The notes below the pieces were generated by a model. The model was not told the DNA's origin. It was given only the letters and a program-made list of their open reading frames with translations, and made no database searches. The position numbers were made by a program, and so were the translations under genes. Of a stretch of DNA of 64,000 nt, positions 52,193-61,649 are shown piece by piece. This DNA comes from Blautia sp. (lineage in GTDB: Bacteria > Bacillota > Clostridia > Lachnospirales > Lachnospiraceae). The DNA is taken from assembly GCA_023667395.1 (NCBI GenBank), contig JAMPAC010000003.1:81119-145118 (forward strand), given 5' to 3'. Every line of letters begins with the position of its first letter. Position 1 is the stretch's first letter.

Positions 52193-52236
52193 TTTTAAAT
52201 AGCCAAAACAAACTATGAGGAAAGAGGAGTATTGAA

Positions 52237-54639
52237 ATGTCTGTTAAAATTGCATTGGCAGGGAATCCGAACTGCGGTAAGACAACCTTATTTAACGCGC
52301 TGACCGGATCCAATCAATTCGTGGGCAACTGGCCCGGCGTAACGGTGGAGAAAAAAGAGGGTAAATTAAAGTCCGACAAGGAAGTCACTATCATGGATCT
52401 CCCCGGCATCTATTCTTTGTCCCCCTATACTTTGGAGGAGGTAGTGGCCAGAAATTATCTGATCAATGACAGGCCTGACGCCATCATCAATATCGTGGAC
52501 GGCACCAATATCGAGAGAAACCTGTATCTGTCCACACAGATCATGGAACTGGGCATTCCCGTTGTGATGGCGGTCAACATGATCGACCTGGTGCAGAAGA
52601 ACGGCGATAAGATCCACACCGACAAGCTGGCGTCGAAGCTGGGCTGTCAGGTGGTGGAGATTTCCGCGTTAAAGGGCACGGGCATCCAGGAAGCGGCAGA
52701 GAAAGCAGTGGCGCTGGCAAAGAAGAAACAGGCGGCTGCACCGGTGCATCAGTTCGCGGAGAGCGTGGAGTCCGCGATCCGGTCTGTGGAAGTAAAACTG
52801 GGAAAGGCCGTGGCGGAGGAACAGAAGCGTTTTTTCGCAATCAAGCTGTTGGAACGTGACGACAAGATTGTGGATCTGATGGGGACTGCCCCTGATGTGT
52901 CCGCAGAGATCGAGAGCCTGGAAAACGCTTTTGATGACGACACGGAAAGCATCATTACCAATGAGAGGTATACATACATTACCTCCATCATCAACCAATG
53001 CGTGACCAAGAACAATAAAAAGACAATGTCCGTTTCTGATAAGATCGATCGCGTTGTCACCAACCGTTGGGCGGCGCTGCCCATCTTCGCGGTGGTAATG
53101 TTTATCGTATACTATATTTCCGTATCCACGGTGGGAACCATTTTCACCGACTGGGCAAATGACGGCGTGTTCGGCGACGGCTGGCATCTCTTCGGCATTG
53201 GCGGCGGCGCCTATGATGAGGCCTGCGGTGAGTATGCGGAGGGAACTTTTGACGTGATGGCGCCTACAGTCATGGCTGCGGCGGAGGCGGAAGTCATCGG
53301 CGCGGAGGATGTGCTGGGTGCCATTGAAGAGTATGATTTCGGCGGCTTTGACGAAGCATATGGTTCCTATGGCGATTCCCTGGCGGAGGCAGGCTTTGAT
53401 ATCTCCGAGATGGCCGATCCCATCCTGGAGGATGCTCCCGATCCTGCTGATTACGGCGTATGGGTGCCTGGCATCCCTGTGCTGGTGGAGAGCGGACTGG
53501 ACGCGGTGGGATGCTCCGAGTGGCTGAAGAGCCTGATCCTGGACGGCATCATCGGCGGTGTGGGCGCGGTGCTGGGCTTTGTGCCCCAGATGCTGGTGTT
53601 GTTCATCTTCCTGGCGTTCCTGGAGGCCTGCGGTTACATGGCCAGGGTTGCCTTTATCATGGATCGTATCTTCCGTAAATTCGGTCTGTCGGGCAAGTCC
53701 TTTATCCCCATGCTGATCGGTTCCGGATGCGGTGTGCCCGGTATCATGGCATCCCGTACCATTGAAAACGACAGAGACCGTAAAATGACCATTATGACCA
53801 CCACTTTCATTCCCTGCGGCGCGAAGCTGCCCATTATCGCCCTGATCGCCACGGCGTTGTTCGGCGGTTCCGGCCTGGTGGCGGTGAGCGCGTACTTCCT
53901 GGGCGTGGCGGCGATCGTCATTTCCGGTATCATTTTAAAGAAGACAGCAATGTTCGCAGGCGACCCTGCTCCGTTCGTCATGGAGCTGCCCGCCTACCAC
54001 ATGCCTACCGTGGGGGCGGTATTGAGGAGCATGTGGGAGCGCGGCTGGTCCTTTATCAAGAAAGCGGGGACCATCATCCTCCTTTCCTCCATCGTCATCT
54101 GGGCAGGCTCCTGTTTCGGCATGATCGAGGGCGGCTTCGGATTCAGCACGGAACTGGAACTGGCTGACAGCGTTCTGGGCATGTTCGGCAACGGCATCAA
54201 ATGGATCTTCGCGCCTCTGGGATTTGCGGACGCCACGGCGGCGGTTGCGACCATCATGGGTCTGGTGGCGAAAGAAGAGGTTGTGGGTGTATTCGGTGTA
54301 CTGGATTTCGTCAGCATGACAAAAGTGGCTGCCTACTCTTTCCTGGCATTCAACCTGCTGTGCGCGCCCTGCTTTGCGGCCATCGGCGCAATCAAGAGGG
54401 AGATGAACAGCGCGAAGTGGACCTGGTTCGCCATCGGATATCAGTGTGGTTTTGCCTATGTGGTGTCACTGATCATCTATCAGATCGGCAGCCTGTTCTC
54501 CGGCAATGCCAACGTGCTGGGTGTGATCGCGGCAGTGCTTCTGATCGCAGGGATCTGCTATCTGCTGTTCAGGCCTTATAAGGAGAGCACGACCCTGAAA
54601 GTGGATTCCAAAAAGCTGAACAGGGCGAAAGCATCTTAA
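52237..54639 (+). CDS. feoB: Ferrous iron transporter FeoB
   Basis: An 800-residue FeoB. The N-terminal G domain has GNPNCGKTTLFNALTG (residue 8 on), DLPGIYSL and NMIDL, followed by a helical GDI-like domain. The membrane region has two inverted GATE segments (EACGYMARVAFIMDRIF..GSGCGVPGIMASRTIEN and GLVAKEEVVGVFGVL). Between the first helix (about 280-300) and the first gate there is an acidic insert of about 90 residues (near 320-408, rich in Asp, Glu, Ala and Gly). It imports Fe2+. It is the last gene of the feo operon. Confidence 0.97.
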   Translation: MSVKIALAGNPNCGKTTLFNALTGSNQFVGNWPGVTVEKKEGKLKSDKEVTIMDLPGIYSLSPYTLEEVVARNYLINDRPDAIINIVDGTNIERNLYLSTQIMELGIPVVMAVNMIDLVQKNGDKIHTDKLASKLGCQVVEISALKGTGIQEAAEKAVALAKKKQAAAPVHQFAESVESAIRSVEVKLGKAVAEEQKRFFAIKLLERDDKIVDLMGTAPDVSAEIESLENAFDDDTESIITNERYTYITSIINQCVTKNNKKTMSVSDKIDRVVTNRWAALPIFAVVMFIVYYISVSTVGTIFTDWANDGVFGDGWHLFGIGGGAYDEACGEYAEGTFDVMAPTVMAAAEAEVIGAEDVLGAIEEYDFGGFDEAYGSYGDSLAEAGFDISEMADPILEDAPDPADYGVWVPGIPVLVESGLDAVGCSEWLKSLILDGIIGGVGAVLGFVPQMLVLFIFLAFLEACGYMARVAFIMDRIFRKFGLSGKSFIPMLIGSGCGVPGIMASRTIENDRDRKMTIMTTTFIPCGAKLPIIALIATALFGGSGLVAVSAYFLGVAAIVISGIILKKTAMFAGDPAPFVMELPAYHMPTVGAVLRSMWERGWSFIKKAGTIILLSSIVIWAGSCFGMIEGGFGFSTELELADSVLGMFGNGIKWIFAPLGFADATAAVATIMGLVAKEEVVGVFGVLDFVSMTKVAAYSFLAFNLLCAPCFAAIGAIKREMNSAKWTWFAIGYQCGFAYVVSLIIYQIGSLFSGNANVLGVIAAVLLIAGICYLLFRPYKESTTLKVDSKKLNRAKAS

Positions 54640-54678
54640 GGGAAGTAAAAGGATATAAGGGGTAGAAGAGATGAGGAG

Positions 54679-54710
54679 AAGCGCCATCCATGAGGGGGAT
54701 GGCGCTTTTT
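54679..54710 (+). terminator. Terminator of the feo operon
   Basis: An 11-bp stem, AAGCGCCATCC/GGATGGCGCTT (54679-54689 with 54697-54707), is followed by T residues. Confidence 0.88.
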
Positions 54711-55338
54711 ATGGTTTCCTTACACAGCGAAGAAGCGTATTGATCATTTCCTGTCAACACGCTTCTTCAAGTCTGCTCGCTGTCCAATGGACTGTACCTC
54801 CTTTATGAAGTTTTCAGACTAACATTTTCTTCCATTTCTGCCTCGTGCCTTTCCACTTTCCTTTGTCCTCTGTGTACTGTAACGTCTTGGATTCGATTCG
54901 CTACCATTCAGTGTACTCATGCACCCTTACAACTTATTATGTGAAGCTGTATTTGATGGAAGTGATGTTTTCCTCTCTCTGTTGTAAGTTCATTATAGGA
55001 CAACTGTTTAGAATTGTCAATACTTTTTTGAAGAAAAAATTAAAAAAATATTTAATTTGCAAGAAAGCGCGGAATTGTCAGAAATCTATTTCGCTTTTTC
55101 GTCATCAGCCGCCATGCCCCGTAAGCAGCGGCACTTTTCCCGGTTGTCAAAAAGGGAAAGTGACTTTCAATAGAGCATGATCGAACCATGGTTCGGACGG
55201 CGGTGGGAAAGAAACCGGAACTTTACATCCCATGCATCATTTGATACAATGAAAATGTGAAACTCGTAAAGCTATCATTTTTGGGCGTGAATGTTGAGGC
55301 TGTATGGAAGATCATGGTTATCAGGAAAGGGGAGTAGT
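54711..55338. other. Intergenic region without a supported gene
   Basis: This 630-bp stretch is more A/T-rich than its neighbours, and forward and reverse frames lack ribosome sites. It contains nested pairings ACAGCG/CGCTGT and GAAGAAGCGT/ACGCTTCTTC around 54725-54782, and a hairpin ACTTTTCCC/GGGAAAGT near 55131-55160. Nothing else can be supported. Confidence 0.6.
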
Positions 55339-55440
55339 ATGAAAACAAAGAAAGAATCGCAATCATTTATTGATATCTTTCTTGATATCATGGAATTGAT
55401 CGGGGAAGTTCTGCAGTGGATAGGCGATCCATATTTGTAG
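55339..55440 (+). CDS. Candidate 33-residue small protein
   Basis: ATG 55339 has AGGAAAGGGGAG directly upstream at good spacing, and the frame closes with TAG at 55440. The product is MKTKKESQSFIDIFLDIMEL followed by IGEVLQWIGDPYL: a basic N-terminus then an amphipathic, hydrophobic helix. A hairpin terminator follows at 55512. It could be a membrane-active small peptide, such as a type I toxin or regulator. I do not recognise a family, and homologues would be needed to confirm it. Confidence 0.5.
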   Translation: MKTKKESQSFIDIFLDIMELIGEVLQWIGDPYL

Positions 55441-55511
55441 CAACGAGACGGTATAAAAGAATGAAATAGAAGATACATATTCGATACACATTGGATACAT
55501 ATTTCCATTAC

Positions 55512-55547
55512 AATGGTTTTGATCAAAGTCTGGTCAGAACCATTTTT
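55512..55547 (+). terminator. Terminator after the candidate small gene
   Basis: The stem AATGGTT.TTGA/TCAG.AACCATT (55512-55522 with 55534-55544) is followed by TTTTTT. It supports a short transcription unit upstream. Confidence 0.7.
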
Positions 55548-55574
55548 TGTGCGAATGAGCAGAGCCAGAAGTTC

Positions 55575-55760
55575 ACTTGAACAGATGCCATGCCCGCATG
55601 GGCAGATGGGCAAGGGGACTTATGGCGAGCAACGCGAGTGAGAAAGGCATCGCCTTTCGAACCTGCTCATTCGATTGCACAGGCCCGTGCAGGTGTATTT
55701 TGCCGCTGGAGCGGCGCATGGGCAGGGGGAATTTCCCCTGCTCAATTATGTTGGGTAATA
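55575..55760. repeat. Cluster of short palindromes
   Basis: Successive hairpins include GCCATGC/GCATGGGC near 55585-55604, AAAGGC/GCCTTT near 55644-55659, GCCGC/GCGGC near 55703-55717, and AGGGGGAA/TTTCCCCT near 55726-55742. The frames across it lack ribosome sites. It may be a palindromic repeat array or a structured RNA; no known family is recognised. Confidence 0.5.
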
Positions 55761-55907
55761 GCGCAATGAGTCTGTCTTTTGAGGCCGGAAAGAACAGAAA
55801 CCGGATTTTCCAGGCAGGCGGTACGCAGGGGAGATTGGATGGGAATAGGGAAGATTCCGGGATGAAAGCGCTGACATAAATGGCAAAATGAGAGGAGTTG
55901 TCAGGGG

Positions 55908-57413
55908 ATGAAAAGGAAAAGAATAGGCAGCCTGATAATAGGTATGTCGCTCTTTCTGGCGGCCTGCGGGGCAGATGGGAGTGAGGGGAGCAGCACGGCG
56001 GATCCCATCGACCGTTACGTGGACAGCGTGCAGGCGGCGGAGGGCGTGGCGGGAGATTCCACAGGCAGCAGTGGGGCGGATGCAGGAGGCGGTTCGCAGC
56101 CCAATATCATGGAGAATCCCGCTTACAGCGCCCTGGGGCGGCAGGTGCTGTCCGCAGTGGTGGTAGTGCCTTTCCGTGAGACCATGGACAGGATTATCGC
56201 CTATAACGCCAGCAGTCCGGATTTCTTTATCGAGATGAAAACTTATGGGGGCGGGATCGGCTCCACTGCGGCCGTGAATCTGGAAACACAACTCAGTCTT
56301 GAGGTCCTGTCAGGGGAGGGACCCGATCTGGTGATATGGAACCGTGAACTTTATACCCCTTCCCTGGCGTCGGAAAAGCTGATGGAAAACCTGTATGACT
56401 TTATGGATGCGGATCCGGACTTCCACAGGGAAGATTATTATGAGAATATCCTGGAGGCGTTTGAGAGGAATGGAGGCCTGTATGTGCTGCCTACTTCTTT
56501 CAGTGTGGAGACCGGGGTGGTGCTCGCGGATGAACTGGAAGCAGGCAGGGGAACCACGGAAGGCTGGACGCTTGGGGAAATGCTGGAAGCATACAGGAAC
56601 AGTTCCCGCGCGGAGAGGTTTGAAGGGAATTATTTCAGGGATTATGAACTTCGGTTTATCAGCCAGGACTGTATGGGGAATTTTGTGGACTGGGACAAAG
56701 GGGAATGTCACTTTGACACGCCGGAGTTCGTGGAACTGCTGGAATGGTGCGCCACCCTTCCCGAGCAGTTCCATGAACCGGAAAATTACAGTATTCCCGA
56801 GTATTATCGCGAAGGGAGGAACTTCTGGCGCTCCGTCAGCCTGACCACGCCTTGGGAGGTGGCCTTTTGGGAGGCTGCATACGGCGGTGTGGATCTGCTC
56901 TGGCCGGGGCATCCGGTGGCGGATGGAGAGGAAGGACTGGGCGGCGGAATGGCGCTCCCCTGGGACGAGGGCTTTTCCATATGCAAAAACAGCAGTAATA
57001 AGGAAGCGGCGTGGGAATGCGTCAAGAGTTTCCTGACGGCGGACATGCAGAGGGAGGTACAGGCAATCCCCCTCCTGCGGTCCGTGTCCGAGGAGAAGAT
57101 ACAGGACGCGCTGACGGTGGAATATGAGACGGTGGACGGCGTAAGGCAGGAAAAGATCAAGTTTGAGGAAGGGATATGCATAACAGAGGGGGAGGACGTG
57201 ACCTTTGCATTTTCCAGCATCACGGAGGAAGACGCGGAAACTTACCGCAGCCTGATCGAGAACACCAACCGCAGTTCCGGTAAGGATATCGGCATACTGG
57301 ATATCATCATGGAGGAGGCGGGGGCCTATTTTAACGGTGACAAGGATGCCGCCACCGTGGCCGATATCATCCAGAACCGTGTCAGCATTTATGTGGGGGA
57401 GCGGATGAAGTGA
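55908..57413 (+). CDS. Extracellular solute-binding lipoprotein
   Basis: A 501-residue lipoprotein with signal MKRKRIGSLIIGMSLFLAAC and lipobox LAAC. A Ser/Gly-rich linker leads to a family 1-like binding protein (LSAVVVVPFRETMDRIIAYNASSPDFFIEMKTYGG, then GPDLVIWNRELYTPSLASEKLMENLYDFMDADPDFHREDYYENILEAFER). It is closely similar to the last 430 residues of the 1220-residue protein at 57879. No sugar-type permease genes are next to it, so its transporter or signalling partner is unknown. ATG 55908 has a GGGG-rich site (GTCAGGGG). Confidence 0.88.
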   Translation: MKRKRIGSLIIGMSLFLAACGADGSEGSSTADPIDRYVDSVQAAEGVAGDSTGSSGADAGGGSQPNIMENPAYSALGRQVLSAVVVVPFRETMDRIIAYNASSPDFFIEMKTYGGGIGSTAAVNLETQLSLEVLSGEGPDLVIWNRELYTPSLASEKLMENLYDFMDADPDFHREDYYENILEAFERNGGLYVLPTSFSVETGVVLADELEAGRGTTEGWTLGEMLEAYRNSSRAERFEGNYFRDYELRFISQDCMGNFVDWDKGECHFDTPEFVELLEWCATLPEQFHEPENYSIPEYYREGRNFWRSVSLTTPWEVAFWEAAYGGVDLLWPGHPVADGEEGLGGGMALPWDEGFSICKNSSNKEAAWECVKSFLTADMQREVQAIPLLRSVSEEKIQDALTVEYETVDGVRQEKIKFEEGICITEGEDVTFAFSSITEEDAETYRSLIENTNRSSGKDIGILDIIMEEAGAYFNGDKDAATVADIIQNRVSIYVGERMK

Positions 57414-57515
57414 GGTAACAGTAGTTTCGCCGATTATTGAATAGACTTTACCCTTGAATTGTGATACACTTTCTTTGTAGCCGTATGATCCGTATTTGAG
57501 AAAGCAGGTGATCTT

Positions 57516-57698
57516 ATGTCAGACAAAGAAATGATGCAGAGAAATGTTGAAGAATTTGCCAGGCTGCAGGATTATATGATAGATGCCGATAAGGAGTCCA
57601 TATCATATAAAAAAATGAAACGCCGTTATATCGAACTCAAGGTGATCCTTTCCGCATCCGGCATTAATCTTACGGAACTTGATATGATCAAGGAATAG
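57516..57698 (+). CDS. Small uncharacterised helical protein (60 aa)
   Basis: Sixty residues, strongly charged and predicted helical (NVEEFARLQDYMIDADKESISYKKMKRRYIELKVILSASGINLTELDMIKE). There is no membrane segment or signal peptide. AGCAGGTGA precedes ATG 57516, and a strong terminator follows. I do not recognise the family. It lies between two paralogous binding-protein genes but seems to be its own unit. Confidence 0.65.
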   Translation: MSDKEMMQRNVEEFARLQDYMIDADKESISYKKMKRRYIELKVILSASGINLTELDMIKE

Positions 57699-57720
57699 TA
57701 AACATGACCGACATAGGGAT

Positions 57721-57764
57721 AAAAGGGTAAAGTCCATGGAATCAGCAGGACTTTACCCTTTTTT
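57721..57764 (+). terminator. Terminator after the 60-aa gene
   Basis: A 14-15-bp stem (57721-57735 with 57748-57762, AAAAGGGTAAAGTCC type) runs into a T tract. The strand GACTTTACCCTT also occurs at 57444-57455 upstream of the gene. Confidence 0.9.
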
Positions 57765-57878
57765 GGCGACATCCCGGTGTTAAGGGGATCAGTTTGCCTT
57801 TTGCGGGAAAAGGTCATGATTGACGGATAAGGATGCGGACGTCACAATCGGACGCGTTTCATAAGGAGGAGTGGTTAC

Positions 57879-60800
57879 ATGAAAAAAATAAAAACAGGCT
57901 GCATGATGCTGTTTCTGTCCCTTTTTCTGGCGGCCTGCGGCAGGGACAGCGCCGGGGAGCAGAGGCCGGAATGGACTTATGTGCCGGAGCGGATTGAGAT
58001 TGATGATGAAAACGTGCTTTACGGAGAGATGCAGCTGGCGGGCGGCAGCGCGTGTTACCTTTCCCGGCAGGAACTGGAGGACAGCATAGAGGCCCGGCAG
58101 ATCTGTCGGTATTCTTTCGCGGACGGGGAACTTTCTTCCGCTTCCGTCCACTGGCCCATGGAGATCACCACCCAGACCATCTACGCGTATTGCTTTACAC
58201 CGGAGCAGAATGTGTGGATCCTCCTGGACAATACCTTTTACACCGGGGAGCGTTCCCTGCATCAGTTCGATCCGGAGGGAAAGAGCCTGATCTCCTGCGA
58301 CGTCACAAAGCAGCTGGGGCGGGACGCGACGGTCAGGACCATGGCCGCCGACGGACAGGGGAGGCTCTATGTCTTCGCGGATGAGGAGACGGGGATCTGC
58401 CTGTATGCGGAGGACGGGAGTTACCAGGGCACTGTCTCCTACGGCTCCCTGGAAAATGTGCAGATCAGGGGAACCGTACAGAAAGAGGACGGCGGTCTCT
58501 ATGTCTGCGTCAGCGCGGGGGCGGAGCCGGATCACTGCATTTTGATGGAGGTGGATTTTGAGAAGCGCCTGCTTGCGGAGGTCGATGGGGAATTCCCGAA
58601 GATCACCGGGCTGTGCGCGGATCTTACCGGGCAGCATGACTTTTTATTATATGACAACTTTTCCGTCTGGGGCTACGACCTTTCCACCCGGACGGCGCAG
58701 GAACTTTTTGCCTGGAGCGACAGTGACATCAACGGATATTTCATGAAAAACATGGGTGTGCTGGAGGACGGGCGGTATTTCTGCGCAGTGGAGGACTGGT
58801 GGTATGAGGACAGGTGCCTTGTGCTGCTCACCAAAATGAAGACGGAGGACGCCCCCCAGAAAGAATACCTCAACATTGCCACCGTGGGCGGGGGAAAGGG
58901 TCTGACCATCATGGTGGTGCGTTTCAACAGGGGAAATGCGCAGTACCATCTTAACATAAAGGATTACGACACACTGACGGATCTGTACAACGCCCTGCTG
59001 GCCAAGGAGCCCATCGACCTGATCGACCTGTCGGGAGTGGATGTGGCAAAGCTTTCCGGGCAGGGGGTGTTCGAGGATCTGACGCCCTGGCTGGAGCAGT
59101 CGAAAAGCCTTTCCGCCTCCGATTTCCTGGAGGGGATCCTGGAGACTTATACCTTTGATGGAACGCTGGCGGGGATTCCGGAAGCCTTTTCCCTGCTCAC
59201 CGTGGTGGGGGATAAGTCGCTGGCGGACGGAAACGGCGGCATGACCCTGGACGGGCTGATCAACGCGGCTGCAAAAAATCCCCATGCGCTGCCCTATGGG
59301 GAGATGACCAAAAGCGATATCATGCGGTATATCATGATGCTTAACGAGGATGCCTTTATCGACTGGGAGCAGGGGGAGTGCCACTTTGACTCGGAGCGGT
59401 TCCAAAAGGTGCTGGAACTGGCAGGCCGTTTCCCCGATTCCCTGGAGAGCGGGCCGGAGGAACCTTCCCTGCCCACCAGGGTGGGAAAAGGCGAGGTGAT
59501 GATGGTCCTGGCGGATCTGTGGAGGATGGACGGTTATCAGCTTTATGAGGGGATCTGTGGGGAAGGGGCGGCCTGCATCGGCTTTCCTACACCGGACGGG
59601 CAGGGCGGCACGCTGCTATATCCCCGCAATGCCTATGGAATCGTGGACGCGTCTGACCATAAGGAGGGCGCATGGGCTTTCATAGAGTATATCCTTACCC
59701 GCACGGATGCGGATGGGATGACGGCGCAGGAGATCTATGAAAGTTATCTGAACTATGATCTGGAGGTTGGAACCAACGGCCTGCCCACCCGGAGGCAGCT
59801 GCTGGATATCATGATCAATTACAAGATGGAGCATGACAGGCAGACGGTGGCTTTCCCCGGCAAGTCTTTCAGCGACGGGTGGTTTTTCCAGTATCATCCC
59901 ATGACCATGGACGATGTCAATGTGATATTGGAACTGCTGAAAGGCGCGGTTCCCGCCTTTTCCGTGGAAAATGACGATATCTTCAACATCATCAACGAGG
60001 AGGCCTATGCCTATTACAGCGGGCAGAAAGGGATAGATGATGTGGCGGGCGTCATACAGAACCGGGTGCAGACCTATGTGGACGAGAACCATACCCCAGG
60101 CGGCAGCAGGGGCGGGCGGGGCAGCGCAGGCAGTTCCGCAGCGGATGGCACAGACGGGCAGAACAGTGCGGCGGGCGGCTCCGGGCACAGCGCAGGGAGT
60201 TCCGGCGCTGCAGAGGAGCAGGGCGATCCCGCCTATTACCCCAATAGCCGCCGGGTGTTGACTGCGGCGGTCACAAGGCCGTCTTACATTAGTGATATCA
60301 CGGAGCAGATCAAAGCCTTTAATGAGAGCAATCCCACTTATTTTGTGGAGATAAAGACTTATAATGGATACGTTCCGACGGATCCCATAGCGAAGATGAC
60401 TGAGACCCTGGAAGCACAGCTTCTCCCGGATCTTTCATCCGGCAGCGGCCCGGACCTGGTGATATGGAGCGGGATATCCCTTCCGCCCCTTGCGTCGGAA
60501 AAGTACATGGCTGACCTGAAGGGTTTTATGGACAGCGATCCGGATTTCCACAGGGAGGATTATTTTGAGAATGTCCTGGAGGCGTTGGAGCGGAACGGGG
60601 CACTGTATGTTTTCCCCGCCTCCTTTTCCGTGAGTACCATGTGCGGAAAGGCGGAGGAACTGGGGACGGACAAGGGCGCTGCGGCGGGCTGGGAACTTGG
60701 GGAGATCCTGGAAGCTTTCAAAAACAATTCCCGGGCGACGGAATGTTTCTCTTATGCGAATAAGACAAATACGCTGGGATTGGTGGGCAGCGCCTGTATG

Positions 60801-61541
60801 GATAATTTTGTGGACTGGAATACGGGGGAATGTCATTTTGACACGCCTGGGTTTGTGGAACTGCTGGAATGGTGCGGCGGTCTTCCAGACGGGTTTGAAA
60901 ATGTGCCTGAACGTCAGTATGAACATTACAGCAGCGGAAAGGGTTTTCTCTATGATGTCGGCTTATCCGAACCCTGGGACATGGCGGAGGTCAGGGCCCG
61001 CTTTGGCGAGGGGGAACTGTTCTGGCCGGGCGTTCCGGTGGCGGAGGGCAGGAAAGAACTGGGCGGCGGAGTGGTATCCTTCGGCAGAGGCTTTTCCATA
61101 TGCCGCAGCAGCGCCAACCAGGAGGGGGCGTGGGAGTTCATCAAAAGTTTCCTGGAGGCGGATGTGCAGAAAGAGGTGGCAGCCACTCCGCTTTATGAGT
61201 GCAACCCGATCCTGCGGTCCGCGTTTGAGGAGATCCTGCAGGAGGCGCAGACCGTGGAGTACCAGACCGTAAACGGCACAACAAAGGAAAAGGTCAAATA
61301 TCAGGTTCTGCTGACGGAAAGGGAGGGCGCGGTGGATTTCCCCTGTATCACAGAGGAGGACGCTGAAACCTACCGAACCCTGATCGAGAACGCGCGCCGG
61401 GGCAGCGGCGGCGACGCCCGCATCATGGCTGTGGTGATGGAGGAGGCGGAGGCCTTCTTCCAGGGGGAAAAGGATGCCGAAACGGTGGCAGGCGTCATCC
61501 AGGAGCGTGTCAGCGAATATCTCAGGGAGCGGATGGATTAG
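57879..61541 (+). CDS. Giant lipoprotein with a propeller-like region and two solute-binding modules
   Basis: A 1220-residue lipoprotein (signal ends FLSLFLAAC). Residues about 25-320 are beta-rich, with repeating strands such as LYVFADEETGICLYAEDG and LYVCVSAGAEPD, resembling a beta-propeller. Residues about 328-735 form one binding-protein-like module (LNIATVGGGKGLTIMVVRFNRGN...EPIDLIDLSG). Residues about 738-785 are a Gly/Ser linker. Residues about 786-1220 form a second module closely related to the 501-residue lipoprotein upstream (GPDLVIWSGISLPPLASEKYMADLKGFMDSDPDFHREDYFENVLEALER). GGAGGAG precedes ATG 57879. It looks like a fusion of two lipoprotein genes; the ligand is unknown. Confidence 0.88.
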   Translation: MKKIKTGCMMLFLSLFLAACGRDSAGEQRPEWTYVPERIEIDDENVLYGEMQLAGGSACYLSRQELEDSIEARQICRYSFADGELSSASVHWPMEITTQTIYAYCFTPEQNVWILLDNTFYTGERSLHQFDPEGKSLISCDVTKQLGRDATVRTMAADGQGRLYVFADEETGICLYAEDGSYQGTVSYGSLENVQIRGTVQKEDGGLYVCVSAGAEPDHCILMEVDFEKRLLAEVDGEFPKITGLCADLTGQHDFLLYDNFSVWGYDLSTRTAQELFAWSDSDINGYFMKNMGVLEDGRYFCAVEDWWYEDRCLVLLTKMKTEDAPQKEYLNIATVGGGKGLTIMVVRFNRGNAQYHLNIKDYDTLTDLYNALLAKEPIDLIDLSGVDVAKLSGQGVFEDLTPWLEQSKSLSASDFLEGILETYTFDGTLAGIPEAFSLLTVVGDKSLADGNGGMTLDGLINAAAKNPHALPYGEMTKSDIMRYIMMLNEDAFIDWEQGECHFDSERFQKVLELAGRFPDSLESGPEEPSLPTRVGKGEVMMVLADLWRMDGYQLYEGICGEGAACIGFPTPDGQGGTLLYPRNAYGIVDASDHKEGAWAFIEYILTRTDADGMTAQEIYESYLNYDLEVGTNGLPTRRQLLDIMINYKMEHDRQTVAFPGKSFSDGWFFQYHPMTMDDVNVILELLKGAVPAFSVENDDIFNIINEEAYAYYSGQKGIDDVAGVIQNRVQTYVDENHTPGGSRGGRGSAGSSAADGTDGQNSAAGGSGHSAGSSGAAEEQGDPAYYPNSRRVLTAAVTRPSYISDITEQIKAFNESNPTYFVEIKTYNGYVPTDPIAKMTETLEAQLLPDLSSGSGPDLVIWSGISLPPLASEKYMADLKGFMDSDPDFHREDYFENVLEALERNGALYVFPASFSVSTMCGKAEELGTDKGAAAGWELGEILEAFKNNSRATECFSYANKTNTLGLVGSACMDNFVDWNTGECHFDTPGFVELLEWCGGLPDGFENVPERQYEHYSSGKGFLYDVGLSEPWDMAEVRARFGEGELFWPGVPVAEGRKELGGGVVSFGRGFSICRSSANQEGAWEFIKSFLEADVQKEVAATPLYECNPILRSAFEEILQEAQTVEYQTVNGTTKEKVKYQVLLTEREGAVDFPCITEEDAETYRTLIENARRGSGGDARIMAVVMEEAEAFFQGEKDAETVAGVIQERVSEYLRERMD

Positions 61542-61649
61542 TCGTGATATTTCACCTCTTATCCCGGATTCCTTACCTCTTGTTCCCGGCCTGTTTCCGG
61601 GGAAAAAGATCCGTGTTATACTCCATTTATCGGAAGGAGGTATGCGGAG

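Noticed and set aside
54845-55180. A 111-codon forward frame in the gap after feoB
   Set aside because: No ribosome site, atypical composition and no family features.
55577-55879. A 100-codon forward frame over the palindrome cluster
   Set aside because: No ribosome site; the sequence is explained better by overlapping hairpins.
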